Below, piece after piece: positions 18,977 through 29,290 of a stretch of 64,000 nucleotides of DNA (positions are counted from its first letter, which is position 1; each line of letters starts with the position of its first letter). Origin of the DNA: Bradyrhizobium sp. Ce-3 (GTDB lineage: Bacteria; Pseudomonadota; Alphaproteobacteria; Rhizobiales; Xanthobacteraceae). Under the pieces are notes generated by a model. It saw only the letters and a list, made by a program, of their open reading frames with translations, did not search any database and was not told where the DNA came from. The DNA lies in the NCBI RefSeq assembly GCF_022835695.1, contig NZ_BQUV01000006.1:506193-570192 (forward strand). The letters run 5' to 3'. A program made the translations under genes and the position numbers.

Positions 18977-20743
18977 ATGGACGTGCCAGGACCAGAGCGC
19001 CGGCTCGCTGCGGTCCTCGCCGCCGACATGGTCGGCTATAGCCGCCTCATGGAGGCCGACGAGACGGGCACCCTTGCGCGCCTCAAGACCCATCGGATCG
19101 AGCTGATCGATCCGGCCATCGCCAAGAATCGCGGCCGCATCATCAAGACCACCGGCGACGGCCTGCTGGTCGAATTCCACAGCGTCGTCGACGCGGTGCT
19201 ATGCGCGGCCGAGGTGCAGAGCCGGATGGCGAAGCGCAATACCGACGTCGCGCCGGCGCGGTGGATGCAGTTTCGCATCGGCATCAATCTCGGCGATGTG
19301 ATCGTCGACGGCGCCGATATCTTCGGCGACGGCGTCAACGTCGCGTCGCGCCTGGAGACGCTGGCCGAGCCCGGCGGCATCTGCATTTCGGGTGCGGTCC
19401 GCGATCAGGTCGGCGATCGGCTGGAGGGATTGAGCTTCGAGGATCTCGGCGATCAGGCCGTCAAGAACATCGCGCGGCCGATCCGGGTCTTTCGCGTCCA
19501 CCTCGAATCGGACTCCGACAACGCTCCCGAGCGGGTGAAGAGCGCGACAGCGGCACCCGTGGTCGCCAAGAAGCCTTCCATCGCCGTGCTGCCGCTGGCC
19601 AATATGAGCGGCGATCCCGAGCAGGAATTCTTCGCCGACGGGCTCACCGAGGACATCATCACCGAATTGTCGCGCTTCCACGATCTGCTCGTGATCTCGC
19701 GCAACTCGACCTTCGTGTACAAGGGCAAGGCCGTGAAGGTGCAGGACGTCGCGAAGGAGTTCGCCGTCGACTATGTGCTGGAGGGCAGCGTGCGCAAGGC
19801 GGGCGGCCGGATCCGCGTCACGGTGCAGCTGATCGATGCCGTGGCGGACCGCCACGTCTGGGCCGAGCGCTACGACCGCGAGCTGGCCGATATCTTCGCG
19901 ATCCAGGACGAGATGACGCGGGCGATCGTGGCGACCTTGCCGGGGCGGCTCGAGGCCGCCGCGCATGATCGCGTCAAGCGCAAGCCGACCGACAACATGG
20001 CGGCCTATGAATGCGTGCTGGCCGCCAAGGTGCTGCATCATCGCTCGGCGCGGGACGACAATGCGGAGGCTCAGCGTCTGCTCGAGCGGGCCATCGTGCT
20101 CGATCCGAACTATGCCCATGCCCACGCCTGGCGGGCCTGCGTGCTCGGCCAGACCTGGGTCTACAATTGGTGCGAGGACCGCGACGCGACCTTCCTGCAG
20201 GTCGCATCGGAGCTCGAGATCGCACTCAAGCTCGACGACAATGACAGCGACGTGCACCGGATCCTCGCCGCGCTGAATCTCAACCGCGACGATCATGACA
20301 AGGCGGCGTTCCATCAGGAGCGCGCGCTCGCGCTCAACCCGAACTACGATCTGGTCGTCGTCCAGCAGGGCGAGCTCCTGACCTGGCTCGGGCGGCCGGA
20401 GGAGGGCATCGACTGGATCAAGCGGGCGATGCGCCTCAATCCGTTCCACCCGGAGCGCTTCTGGAGCCATCTCGGCCGGGCCTGCTATTGCGCCGAGAAA
20501 TACGCCGACGCGGCCGAGGCGTTCTCGCGGATCACGCGGCCCGATCACACCCATCACGCCTTCCTCGCCGCGACCTTGGCGCAGATGGGCAATGCGGTCG
20601 CCTCTGCCGCGCATACCGCCGAGGTGCTGAAGCGCGAGCCGGGCTTCACGATCGCCGCTCATCTGGCCACCCAGCACTACAAGCGCGAACCCGACCGGGC
20701 GCGCTACGAGGCCGGCCTGCTCAAGGCAGGGCTGCCGGCCTGA
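18977..20743 (+). CDS. Class III adenylate/guanylate cyclase with TolB-like and TPR regions
   Basis: The 588-residue protein has an N-terminal class III nucleotidyl cyclase catalytic domain (residues about 5-175). RRLAAVLAADMVGYSRLM holds the first metal-binding Asp, KTTGDGLLVEF the second, and GDGVNVASRLE follows. Then comes the KPSIAVLPLANMSGDPEQEFFADGL region (the TolB-like/FlgO-like domain common in these rhizobial cyclases) and a C-terminal set of TPR-like helices. It lacks membrane helices, so it is probably cytosolic. Bradyrhizobium-type genomes carry dozens of such cyclases. Signal and substrate (ATP or GTP) are unknown. Confidence 0.93.
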   Translation: MDVPGPERRLAAVLAADMVGYSRLMEADETGTLARLKTHRIELIDPAIAKNRGRIIKTTGDGLLVEFHSVVDAVLCAAEVQSRMAKRNTDVAPARWMQFRIGINLGDVIVDGADIFGDGVNVASRLETLAEPGGICISGAVRDQVGDRLEGLSFEDLGDQAVKNIARPIRVFRVHLESDSDNAPERVKSATAAPVVAKKPSIAVLPLANMSGDPEQEFFADGLTEDIITELSRFHDLLVISRNSTFVYKGKAVKVQDVAKEFAVDYVLEGSVRKAGGRIRVTVQLIDAVADRHVWAERYDRELADIFAIQDEMTRAIVATLPGRLEAAAHDRVKRKPTDNMAAYECVLAAKVLHHRSARDDNAEAQRLLERAIVLDPNYAHAHAWRACVLGQTWVYNWCEDRDATFLQVASELEIALKLDDNDSDVHRILAALNLNRDDHDKAAFHQERALALNPNYDLVVVQQGELLTWLGRPEEGIDWIKRAMRLNPFHPERFWSHLGRACYCAEKYADAAEAFSRITRPDHTHHAFLAATLAQMGNAVASAAHTAEVLKREPGFTIAAHLATQHYKREPDRARYEAGLLKAGLPA

Positions 20744-20774
20744 CCGGCTGATGAAGCGATGCTGTCAGCAGAGG

Positions 20775-22385
20775 CTAGCGCAGCGAGGCGGTGCGCAGCA
20801 CGAAGGACTGGGTCGTGAGCGGCGCGGTCGCCGAGCCCGAGAAGCGGTCGCAGGTCATGCCCATCATCGGATCTTCCGAGAAGGTCATGGCGACCGCGGC
20901 CTGCGGCTTGACGAAATGAGCCCGCATCATGGTCATGTCGGTGTCGCCAAGCACCGTGGTCAGCATGCTGCTGCTCGCGCTCGGCGCCAGCATCACCACG
21001 CGCATCCAGACATCGTTGCCCTTGGCAGCCGAGATCCGCGCCGACGTGGTGATCACGCCCTGGCCAGGTGCGCCCTTCGCAACGACGGTGTTGATCTCGG
21101 TGCTAGGTGCCGCCGCATTGCGGATCGGGCGCACGCTGCGCGGGATCGGCGCAGTCGCCGCGACGATGTTGGCGCGATCGACCGGTGAGGATGCGGCGGG
21201 CGCATAAGCGAGCGCCTTGTTGAAGTTTTCGGTCGCGCTGCCGGTGGTCTGCGGATCGGCGCCGCCAACCGACTCACGGGCCTTCAGGGCGGCGATCTGC
21301 GCGGCCGAGGCCTGCTTCGGCGTCGCCGACTCGTCACCCCAGAAACCGCGGGCATTGATGATGTCGGCGGGCGATTGCGGGTCGGTGTTCTCGGCGGTCT
21401 GCACCACCTGCACCGCCGGTTTGGCCTTCGGCATCGGGACGAGCTGCGCGTCGGCGGCGGCGAGCTGGATCGCGGCGGCGAATTGCGGCTTGGCGCGCGG
21501 CAGCGGAACTGGATCCGAAGGCTTGCTGTCCAAAGGCTTGGCGGGCGCCGCGGCCGCAACCACGGTGCTGGCGGCGGGCTTGTCGTTCACGCTGGCCGCG
21601 CCTTCGTCCTCATCGTCACCCGACTTGCCGCCCCCGAACAGTTTCGCGAACAGCGTCGGCTTGCTGATGACAGCGGCATCGTCGCCAGTGCCGCGGCGCT
21701 CGATGTCGGCCTTGGCCAGCTCATAGCCCTTCAGCGGCGTGCCGTCGGTCGGGACATGAACGGTGCGGCCATCGGGGAACACCCTGACCAGCTGGTCGCG
21801 GGTCATGCGCGGCCAGTGGCGAATGCTGCCGGTGTCGAGATGCACGAACGGCGAGCCCGAGGTCGGATAGAAGCCGACGCCGCCGCGCTGCAGGCGCAGG
21901 CCCGCGAAGCGGATCTGCTCGAGCGGCACGCCCGGAATGAAGAAGTCCATCGCATGCCCCAGCATGTGCTGGCTGTGGCGCGCGACGCCCGAGGAGCGGC
22001 GGCGGAGCATGGCGTTGGTGGCAGGGGCGCGATAGGCGGAGATGATCTGGATCGGCTGCCTGCCGCCGACGTCGCTATAGACTTCCCAGAGGATGTCGAA
22101 CAGGTGACGATCCATCACCGTCTCGTCCTGGGAGCGCCAGTCGCGCAGGAAGTGATTGAGCTGCTTCAGCGCGGCTTCGTCGTAACGGCCGTCGCGCTTG
22201 AAGGTGACGGTGAGGTCTTCGTTGGAATGGGTATGGTGGAAGGACAGGGTACGGGTCTGGTTCAGCGCCGTCGCATCGTGCACCGATCCGGCACCCGCCA
22301 ATAGCAATAGCGCAGTCAGGCCGACTTGGTATCCGGCCTTAGGCAGCGACAGCGGATTGTAGCGGCGTGCGAAAACAGCCAGCAC
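20775..22385 (-). CDS. DUF882 (M15-like) peptidoglycan-related protein
   Basis: The 536-residue protein starts with a hydrophobic signal or anchor (GLTALLLLAGAGSV), followed by the DUF882 domain. It includes RTLSFHHTHSNEDLTVTF and the metal-site-like SQHMLGHAMDFFIPGV, which resembles D-Ala-D-Ala metallopeptidases of the M15/YcbK group. The last 300 residues are a low-complexity Ala/Pro/Lys tail with repeated PKAKP motifs and a weakly conserved end. It probably acts on the cell wall in the periplasm. An L,D-transpeptidase gene lies upstream on the same strand, separated by 263 bases with hairpins and CtrA-like motifs. Confidence 0.9.
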   Translation of the reverse strand: MLAVFARRYNPLSLPKAGYQVGLTALLLLAGAGSVHDATALNQTRTLSFHHTHSNEDLTVTFKRDGRYDEAALKQLNHFLRDWRSQDETVMDRHLFDILWEVYSDVGGRQPIQIISAYRAPATNAMLRRRSSGVARHSQHMLGHAMDFFIPGVPLEQIRFAGLRLQRGGVGFYPTSGSPFVHLDTGSIRHWPRMTRDQLVRVFPDGRTVHVPTDGTPLKGYELAKADIERRGTGDDAAVISKPTLFAKLFGGGKSGDDEDEGAASVNDKPAASTVVAAAAPAKPLDSKPSDPVPLPRAKPQFAAAIQLAAADAQLVPMPKAKPAVQVVQTAENTDPQSPADIINARGFWGDESATPKQASAAQIAALKARESVGGADPQTTGSATENFNKALAYAPAASSPVDRANIVAATAPIPRSVRPIRNAAAPSTEINTVVAKGAPGQGVITTSARISAAKGNDVWMRVVMLAPSASSSMLTTVLGDTDMTMMRAHFVKPQAAVAMTFSEDPMMGMTCDRFSGSATAPLTTQSFVLRTASLR

Positions 22386-22473
22386 TATGAGCCCACCCAG
22401 TCGACGAGCGTTCGGTCGGCATCTTCGCAGACCCCCTGCGGAAGACGGTGAACGCTTTCTTAAAGCGGGAGGG

Positions 22474-22488
22474 TTAACCGAGGTTTAC
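22474..22488. promoter_or_regulatory. Near-perfect CtrA-type site upstream of the DUF882 gene
   Basis: TTAA-CCGAGGT-TTAC matches the CtrA full site at seven of the eight fixed positions, 89 bases before the DUF882 start codon. A half-site ATGGTTAA (reverse of TTAACCAT) lies at 22567-22574 in the same gap. Motifs are seen; binding is inferred. Confidence 0.4.
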
Positions 22489-22495
22489 CGACCCG

Positions 22496-22524
22496 CCCCC
22501 AAGTTAGGCTTAACTAACTGGGGG
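22496..22524. repeat. Hairpin upstream of the DUF882 gene
   Basis: CCCCC-A-AGTTAG pairs with CTAACT-GGGGG around GCTTAA, giving 11 pairs with one bulged A. It lies about 110 bases upstream of the DUF882 start and may be a leader hairpin or an operator. Confidence 0.5.
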
Positions 22525-22578
22525 AGTGTGGCAAAAGATAGCCCGGCTTCCCGGCCGAGACCGGAAATGGTTAACGTA

Positions 22579-22607
22579 AACGATCTCGCTTTTTGAGCGA
22601 GATCGTT
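22579..22607 (-). terminator. Perfect 12-base hairpin after the L,D-transpeptidase gene
   Basis: AACGATCTCGCT pairs perfectly with AGCGAGATCGTT around TTTTG. On the minus strand it begins 41 bases after the transpeptidase stop codon, so it probably ends that transcript, though the T-tract after it is short (TTTACGTT). Confidence 0.6.
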
Positions 22608-22648
22608 GATTTTGCTTCAAATTTAGCGCAATTGGGCGGCGGCGCGAA

Positions 22649-24916
22649 TTAGCGGGTGATCACCCGGCGCTGCTGCTGGGCCTGGCCGCGGCGAACCGGC
22701 TGCGGCTCCGGCTGGCCGAATCCGCCGAACAGACGCTCGAAGAAGTTCGGTCCGGACGAGCCAAAACCGCTGCTGTCGCCGGCGACGTTGACGCCCGGAG
22801 GCAGGCTGCTGCTCGGCGGACGCGAATAGCTCGGCTGGGCGTGCGCCACGACCGCTTCGAGATCCTTGCCGCGGTTGTTCTTGAGCAGCGACAGCATGGC
22901 GGCGTCGCGGCCGTAGACGTCCCTGCGAATCTGCAGCTTGCCGGCATCGTCCACGAACGCGGTCTGGTAGGTGATGTTGACCGGGATCGGCGTCGGGAAT
23001 TTCAGATCGACTTCGCTCGAGCCGTACATGCTGCGGATCCGCTCCGGCGTGTAGTGCTGGTTCGGCTCGGCGATGTTGAGCAGCACGGAGGCGTACTGAT
23101 CCGGATTCTGCACACGCATGCAGCCGTGGCTGAAGGCGCGCTCGTCCTTGGCGAACAGATACTTGTCCGGCGTGTCGTGCTGATAGACCAGGAACTTGTT
23201 CGGGAAGTTGAAGCGGATGCGGCCGAGCGCGTTGGCTTCACCCGGCGGCTGCGAGATGTGGATCGAGCCGTCGCGGTTGCGCTCGAGCTTCAGCCCCATG
23301 CGCTGCAGCACCGTCGGATCCTGCTGCAGGGCCGGCAGATACTCGTTGTAGATGATCGACGGCGGCACGTTCCAGGTCGGATTGACCGTGATGTACTTCA
23401 TCGTCTCGGTCAGAAGCGGCGTGGCGTGCTGGCCGGGCTTGCCGGTGACGACGCGCGTGGTCCAGACCTGCGCGCCGTTCTGCATCACCTTCAGCGTGTA
23501 GTCGGGGATGTTGAGGATCACATAGGCATTGCCGACACTGGCGGCGCCGAGCTGCCGCGGCAGCCAGCGCCAGCGCTCCATGTTGACGAGCACGGTGTCG
23601 ATCTGGCGGTCGCGCTTCGGATTGTTCAGCGCCTTCACGGTGCGCTCGTCGAGCACGCCGGTCGCCTTGAGGTCGACGCTGCTCTGGAATCTCTCCACCG
23701 CGCGCGCGACCGTTGCGTCATACTTGGTGCTGCCGGCATCCTCGGTGATGCCGAGCTTGTTGCGCAGGTCCGGCACCCGCGGATCGTCCATCTCGACCGC
23801 GGCCTGCTTCTTGCGCGCCGGCAGGTATTTCAGCGCCGGGCCGTCCGCGATCGTGATGATCGGGCCGTCGCCCTGGCCGCGCAGCTCGGCGAGCTTTTTC
23901 TTCAGCTCCTTGTAGAGCTTCTGCGGCGGGTTGTAGCCGTCGAGCGCGGCGGAAGCGTCCTTGGCGGAGGTCACATTGGCGAACACCTCGGCCGGATCGA
24001 TCGGGTGCTCCGGATAGAGGATGTCCGCCGACACCTGCGACCAGTGCATGCGGCCGCTCTGGGCCTGGCGCGCATAGTCCAGCATGCTGGCCGCGAGCTT
24101 CAACTCGGCGTCGGCCAACGCATCGGGCGTCGTCGCAGCAGCGAAATCCGGCACCGGATAGTCTGATGCATCGAGGCCGTCGGCGGCGGCATCCTTCAGG
24201 CGGGCGATGACGCCCTTACCGGTCTCGGTCAGCTTGCCGGCCTTGGTGAAGACCGGCGCGTAGTCGCGCGCCGAGTAAAACTTCTCGGCGGCGGGGCGCT
24301 CGTTCTTGCGATCGAAGGTGCGCAGCGACTTGCTGGCGAGCAGCTCGCGGAGCTTGTCGGCGACCGGCTGATCCTCGGCGGCGACATTGCTTGCGGCCTT
24401 TGCAGGCTCGGCAGCTGGAGCAGCCGCCGTCGCGGGCGCTGCCGCGGGCGGCGCGACCGCGGTGTCGGTCTTCGGTGCATCGATCTTCGATGCATCGGTC
24501 TTCGCGGTATCGATCTTCGCGGTATCGGTCTTGGGCGCATCGGCGGGCTGCGTCGCCGGCGCCGTGACGACGTCGGCGGGCTTCGGCTCGACCGCCTTTG
24601 CCGTCGCACTCGGCTCGGCCGGCTTTGCCTCAACAGGCTTCGCCTCGGTGGCCTGCATGCCGGTCGGCTTCACGTCGGCCGGCTTGGCTGTGTCGGGCAG
24701 GGCGGCCGTGGTGTCGGCCTTGAAATCGCTTGCGGTGGGTGGCGGCACGTTGGCCGGTTCGGGGCGCGGGATCGCGGCGTCGATTGCGAGTTCCGAAGCG
24801 CTGGAACGAGGCGTGTCCTGCGCGAAGGCCGAGGTCGCGGACACCGTGAGGAAGGTCGCCGCGACGGCCATCAGTACGCGGTCAAATCCTCGACGGTTGT
24901 TCGAGCAGTCACGCAT
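22649..24916 (-). CDS. YcbB-type L,D-transpeptidase
   Basis: The 755-residue protein has a signal peptide (VLMAVAATFLTVSATSAFA), then a 170-residue Ala/Pro/Lys/Glu-rich linker, a scaffold region, a peptidoglycan-binding motif (KATGVLDERTVKALN) and a YkuD catalytic domain. The catalytic motif FSHGCMRVQNP places the active cysteine at residue 599. It would form 3-3 crosslinks in peptidoglycan or attach lipoproteins. The start at 24916 is preferred because GGGGGTGTG lies just upstream; an ATG at 24949 is also open. The linker contains five KTDTA/KIDTA-type pentapeptide repeats. Length exceeds E. coli LdtD (about 615) because of the linker. Confidence 0.94.
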   Translation of the reverse strand: MRDCSNNRRGFDRVLMAVAATFLTVSATSAFAQDTPRSSASELAIDAAIPRPEPANVPPPTASDFKADTTAALPDTAKPADVKPTGMQATEAKPVEAKPAEPSATAKAVEPKPADVVTAPATQPADAPKTDTAKIDTAKTDASKIDAPKTDTAVAPPAAAPATAAAPAAEPAKAASNVAAEDQPVADKLRELLASKSLRTFDRKNERPAAEKFYSARDYAPVFTKAGKLTETGKGVIARLKDAAADGLDASDYPVPDFAAATTPDALADAELKLAASMLDYARQAQSGRMHWSQVSADILYPEHPIDPAEVFANVTSAKDASAALDGYNPPQKLYKELKKKLAELRGQGDGPIITIADGPALKYLPARKKQAAVEMDDPRVPDLRNKLGITEDAGSTKYDATVARAVERFQSSVDLKATGVLDERTVKALNNPKRDRQIDTVLVNMERWRWLPRQLGAASVGNAYVILNIPDYTLKVMQNGAQVWTTRVVTGKPGQHATPLLTETMKYITVNPTWNVPPSIIYNEYLPALQQDPTVLQRMGLKLERNRDGSIHISQPPGEANALGRIRFNFPNKFLVYQHDTPDKYLFAKDERAFSHGCMRVQNPDQYASVLLNIAEPNQHYTPERIRSMYGSSEVDLKFPTPIPVNITYQTAFVDDAGKLQIRRDVYGRDAAMLSLLKNNRGKDLEAVVAHAQPSYSRPPSSSLPPGVNVAGDSSGFGSSGPNFFERLFGGFGQPEPQPVRRGQAQQQRRVITR
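24465..24540. repeat. 15-base repeat coding K-T/I-D-T/A pentapeptides
   Basis: Five degenerate 15-base units in the linker of the L,D-transpeptidase code for PKTDT-AKIDT-AKTDA-SKIDA-PKTDT. The DNA period is visible as recurring CGGTCTTCG / CGATCTTCG. Confidence 0.75.
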
Positions 24917-25223
24917 TTTCACACCCCCTGGGTGGAACTGCCCCATCACAATCTGGAACAGTTCAAATCGGAATTCGGTTTCGTAGCTTGCGCGAAAGCG
25001 CCGGCCTCTCGATCGACTCGCACGTCTGCGCGCAATTAACGCAGACGATACATTTGCCCCTCTTATGCAGCCAGCGCCATGCGGGGCAACTCACGACAAA
25101 CTGACCTCGAAGCAGCTGATTTCGCTCGGGCTGTGCGTTTTTGCCACGCGGCACAGCCTTTGTCTGTCACCGCCACGACACGGTTCAAAAGGTTCCCTGG
25201 TATGGCCGTGTCGGCCTCAGGTC
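24917..25223. other. Intergenic region upstream of the L,D-transpeptidase
   Basis: No gene is seen in these 307 bases between two minus-strand genes. Two inverted repeats are visible: CGTCTGCG / CGCAGACG (25023-25030 and 25040-25047) and GGCTGTGC / GCACAGCC (25129-25136 and 25151-25158). The second lies 65 bases downstream of the sigma-54 activator stop and may end its transcript, though no T-run follows. The first lies about 110 bases before the transpeptidase start and could be a regulator site. Confidence 0.5.
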
Positions 25224-26714
<1,491 letters not shown>

Positions 26715-26773
26715 GGTTTTCCCCGCACGCTACGATTATTTGTCTCGAATCGGGGCAATGTCGCCGATGCCGA

Positions 26774-26788
26774 TTAACGCACTCTTAA
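26774..26788. promoter_or_regulatory. CtrA full-site match between the sigma-54 activator and pepF
   Basis: TTAA-CGCACTC-TTAA matches the CtrA consensus perfectly. It lies 60 bases upstream of the sigma-54 activator start and 72 bases upstream of pepF, so it could govern either. Binding is inferred. Confidence 0.55.
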
Positions 26789-26859
26789 ACGTTGCAAATC
26801 GGGTCTTATTCCGCCGCCGCCGCCGACATCGTTCCGACTGAAGTAAGGTTTCGAACAAG

Positions 26860-28776
26860 ATGACCTCGCGCTCCAAATCCGCACCCAACAAGTCTGCTCT
26901 CAGCAAGGCCGCCCTCCGCAAGGAAGCCGCACTGCGCAAGACGGCCGCGCAACGCAAACCGGCTGCGGCCGGTCCGGCGGCGAAAAAGCCAGCCAGCAAG
27001 ACCGGCAAGCTTCCGGAATGGAATCTGGCAGATCTCTACTCCGGTATCGACGCGCCGGAAGTCGCACGCGACTTGCAGAAAATGGATGCAGATTGCGTCG
27101 CGTTTGAGACCGACTACAAGGGCAAGCTTGCCGAAAATACCGGCAAGGCGGGCGGCGGAAAGTGGCTGGCCGAGGCCATCCGACGCTATGAAGCGATCGA
27201 CGATCTGGCCGGCCGCCTCGGCTCTTATGCCGGCCTCGTCCATGCCGGCGACAGCGTCGATCCCGCGATCTCGAAATTCTACGGCGATGTGTCGGAGCGG
27301 CTGACCGCCGCGTCGGTGCATCTGCTGTTCTTCTCGCTCGAGCTCAATCGGGTTGACGATGATGTGATCGAGCGTGCGATGGCCGAGCCCGAGCTCGGCC
27401 ATTACCGGCCGTGGATCGAGGATCTGCGCAAGGACAAGCCATACCAGCTCGAGGATCGCGTCGAGCAGCTGTTCCACGAAAAGGCGCAGAGCGGCTACGC
27501 GGCCTGGAACCGGCTGTTCGACCAGACCATCTCCGGCCTGCGCTTCAAGATCTCGGGCAAGGAGCTCGCGATCGAGCCGACGCTGAACCTGCTGCAGGAC
27601 AAGGCCGGCGACAAGCGCAAGGCTGCGGCGCAGGCGCTGGCCAAGACCTTCAAGGACAATGAACGCACCTTCGCGCTGATCACCAACACGCTCGCCAAGG
27701 ACAAGGAAATCTCCGACCGCTGGCGCGGCTTCCAGGATGTCGCGGACTCCCGCCATCTCAACAACCGCGTCGAGCGCGAGGTGGTCGATGCGCTGGTCGC
27801 CTCGGTGCGCGCGGCCTATCCGAAGCTGTCGCATCGCTATTATGCGCTGAAGGCCGGCTGGTTCAAAAAGAGGAAGCTGCCGCATTGGGACCGCAACGCG
27901 CCGCTGCCGTTCGCGGCGACCGGCACCATCGCCTGGCCGGAGGCGCGCAACATGGTGCTGTCGGCCTATAACGGCTTCTCGCCGAAAATGGCCGAGATCG
28001 CCGGGCGCTTCTTCGACGATCGCTGGATCGACGCGCCGGTCCGTCCCGGCAAGGCGCCCGGTGCGTTCTCGCATCCGACCACGCCGTCGGCGCATCCCTA
28101 TGTGCTGATGAATTACCAGGGCAAGCCGCGCGACGTGATGACGCTGGCGCATGAGCTCGGCCATGGCGTCCATCAGGTGCTGGCGGCGAAGAACGGCGCG
28201 CTGATGGCGCCGACGCCGCTGACCCTGGCGGAGACCGCGAGCGTGTTCGGCGAGATGCTGACCTTCAAGCGGCTGTTGTCGCAGACCAGGAACGCGAAAC
28301 AGCGCCAGGCGCTGCTCGCGGGCAAGGTCGAGGACATGATCAACACCGTGGTGCGGCAGGTCGCGTTCTATTCGTTCGAGCGCGCGGTTCATACCGAGCG
28401 CAAGAACGGCGAGCTCACCGCCGAGCGGATCGGCGAGCTGTGGCTCAGCGTGCAGGGCGAGAGCCTCGGGCCGGCGATCGAGATCAAGCCGGGCTACGAG
28501 ACGTTCTGGATGTACATCCCGCACTTCATCCACTCGCCGTTCTACGTCTACGCCTATGCATTCGGCGACTGCCTGGTGAACTCGCTCTATGCGGTCTACG
28601 AGCACGCCTCCGAAGGCTTCGCCGAACGCTATCTCGACATGCTCGCCGCCGGCGGCACCAAGCACTACTCCGAGCTGCTGCGGCCGTTCGGGCTCGACGC
28701 CAAGGACCCGAAATTCTGGGACGGCGGCCTGTCCGTGATCGCCGGCATGATCGACGAGCTGGAGACGATGGGCTGA
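26860..28776 (+). CDS. pepF: Oligoendopeptidase F family M3 metallopeptidase
   Basis: The 638-residue cytosolic peptidase has the M3 zinc motif HELGHGVHQ at residues 431-439, with the third ligand Glu in the ETASVFGEML helix downstream. PepF proteins cut peptides of about 7 to 17 residues. The first 50 residues are a Lys/Ala-rich extension (KSALSKAALRKEAALRK and onward), longer than in Firmicutes PepF and without signal features. The catalytic part has the expected length. It is divergent from the sigma-54 activator. Confidence 0.95.
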   Translation: MTSRSKSAPNKSALSKAALRKEAALRKTAAQRKPAAAGPAAKKPASKTGKLPEWNLADLYSGIDAPEVARDLQKMDADCVAFETDYKGKLAENTGKAGGGKWLAEAIRRYEAIDDLAGRLGSYAGLVHAGDSVDPAISKFYGDVSERLTAASVHLLFFSLELNRVDDDVIERAMAEPELGHYRPWIEDLRKDKPYQLEDRVEQLFHEKAQSGYAAWNRLFDQTISGLRFKISGKELAIEPTLNLLQDKAGDKRKAAAQALAKTFKDNERTFALITNTLAKDKEISDRWRGFQDVADSRHLNNRVEREVVDALVASVRAAYPKLSHRYYALKAGWFKKRKLPHWDRNAPLPFAATGTIAWPEARNMVLSAYNGFSPKMAEIAGRFFDDRWIDAPVRPGKAPGAFSHPTTPSAHPYVLMNYQGKPRDVMTLAHELGHGVHQVLAAKNGALMAPTPLTLAETASVFGEMLTFKRLLSQTRNAKQRQALLAGKVEDMINTVVRQVAFYSFERAVHTERKNGELTAERIGELWLSVQGESLGPAIEIKPGYETFWMYIPHFIHSPFYVYAYAFGDCLVNSLYAVYEHASEGFAERYLDMLAAGGTKHYSELLRPFGLDAKDPKFWDGGLSVIAGMIDELETMG

Positions 28777-28884
28777 CGCCCGTCGGCCTTCCGCGCCAGG
28801 GGCTTTTTGCGCCTGGCGGCATGATCGTTCCATGATCGCTGCGTTTGGGAGCAATTCCGCCCGGGGCCGCCGCTCGATGGTCTG

Positions 28885-28919
28885 GATCGGGGACGATTTG
28901 TGCTTCAAATCGCCCGATC
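28885..28919. repeat. Imperfect hairpin between pepF and the cox subunit IV gene
   Basis: GATCGGGGACGATTTG pairs with CAAATCGCCCGATC around TGCTT (14 pairs, a two-base bulge). It is 109 bases after pepF and 76 bases before the small cox gene. No T-run follows, so it is likelier an RNA structure or protein site than a strong terminator. Confidence 0.45.
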
Positions 28920-28994
28920 GGGACCACGCCGTTGCCCTGTCAACCCGTTTGCGGTAATGGCTCGCAGAACGCGAATTTCTGACTGGGGACAGCG

Positions 28995-29147
28995 ATGGCA
29001 GACCATAGCGAAGTGGCCTATACGACCGCCGACGGCAACGACTACGTGGCGCATGAGCAGACCTATGAAGGGTTTCTCGTGCTGGTCAAATACGGCACCA
29101 TCAGCATCGCCATCCTCCTCGCCTTGATGGCCTATTTCCTGGTCTGA
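28995..29147 (+). CDS. aa3-type cytochrome c oxidase subunit IV (50 residues)
   Basis: A 50-residue protein: a soluble N-terminus (MADHSEVAYTTADGNDY) and one membrane helix (GTISIAILLALMAYFLV). The motif AxEQTYEGF followed by a single helix is typical of the small bacterial subunit IV (COX4_pro_2 family) that packs against the aa3 oxidase in alphaproteobacteria. GGGGAC precedes the ATG. The genes of the main oxidase subunits are not here; the transhydrogenase operon follows 143 bases later, an arrangement I associate with Bradyrhizobium-like genomes. At 50 residues it is easily missed. Confidence 0.88.
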   Translation: MADHSEVAYTTADGNDYVAHEQTYEGFLVLVKYGTISIAILLALMAYFLV

Positions 29148-29290
29148 TCCTTGAGATCAGCTAGCGGCGTCGCCGTCCCGCGGCGATGCCGGAATTCCTG
29201 TCGAACCCGGATGTAAAAACCGGGTATCAAATCTGGCGAAAATAACGCTAGTTTGAAGACGCGTGCGCCGCTTGCGCCGCCGGAGGGCCC

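Noticed and set aside
22387-22596. A 69-codon plus-strand frame upstream of the DUF882 gene
   Set aside because: It covers the promoter gap with its hairpins and CtrA-like sites and has no ribosome site or recognisable content.
26806-28908. A 700-codon open frame on the minus strand over pepF
   Set aside because: Antisense to an intact M3 peptidase; no domain and a composition explained by GC-rich third positions.
28885-28919. tRNA or small RNA gene
   Set aside because: Only one hairpin is seen and no cloverleaf, promoter or terminator; kept as a hairpin only.
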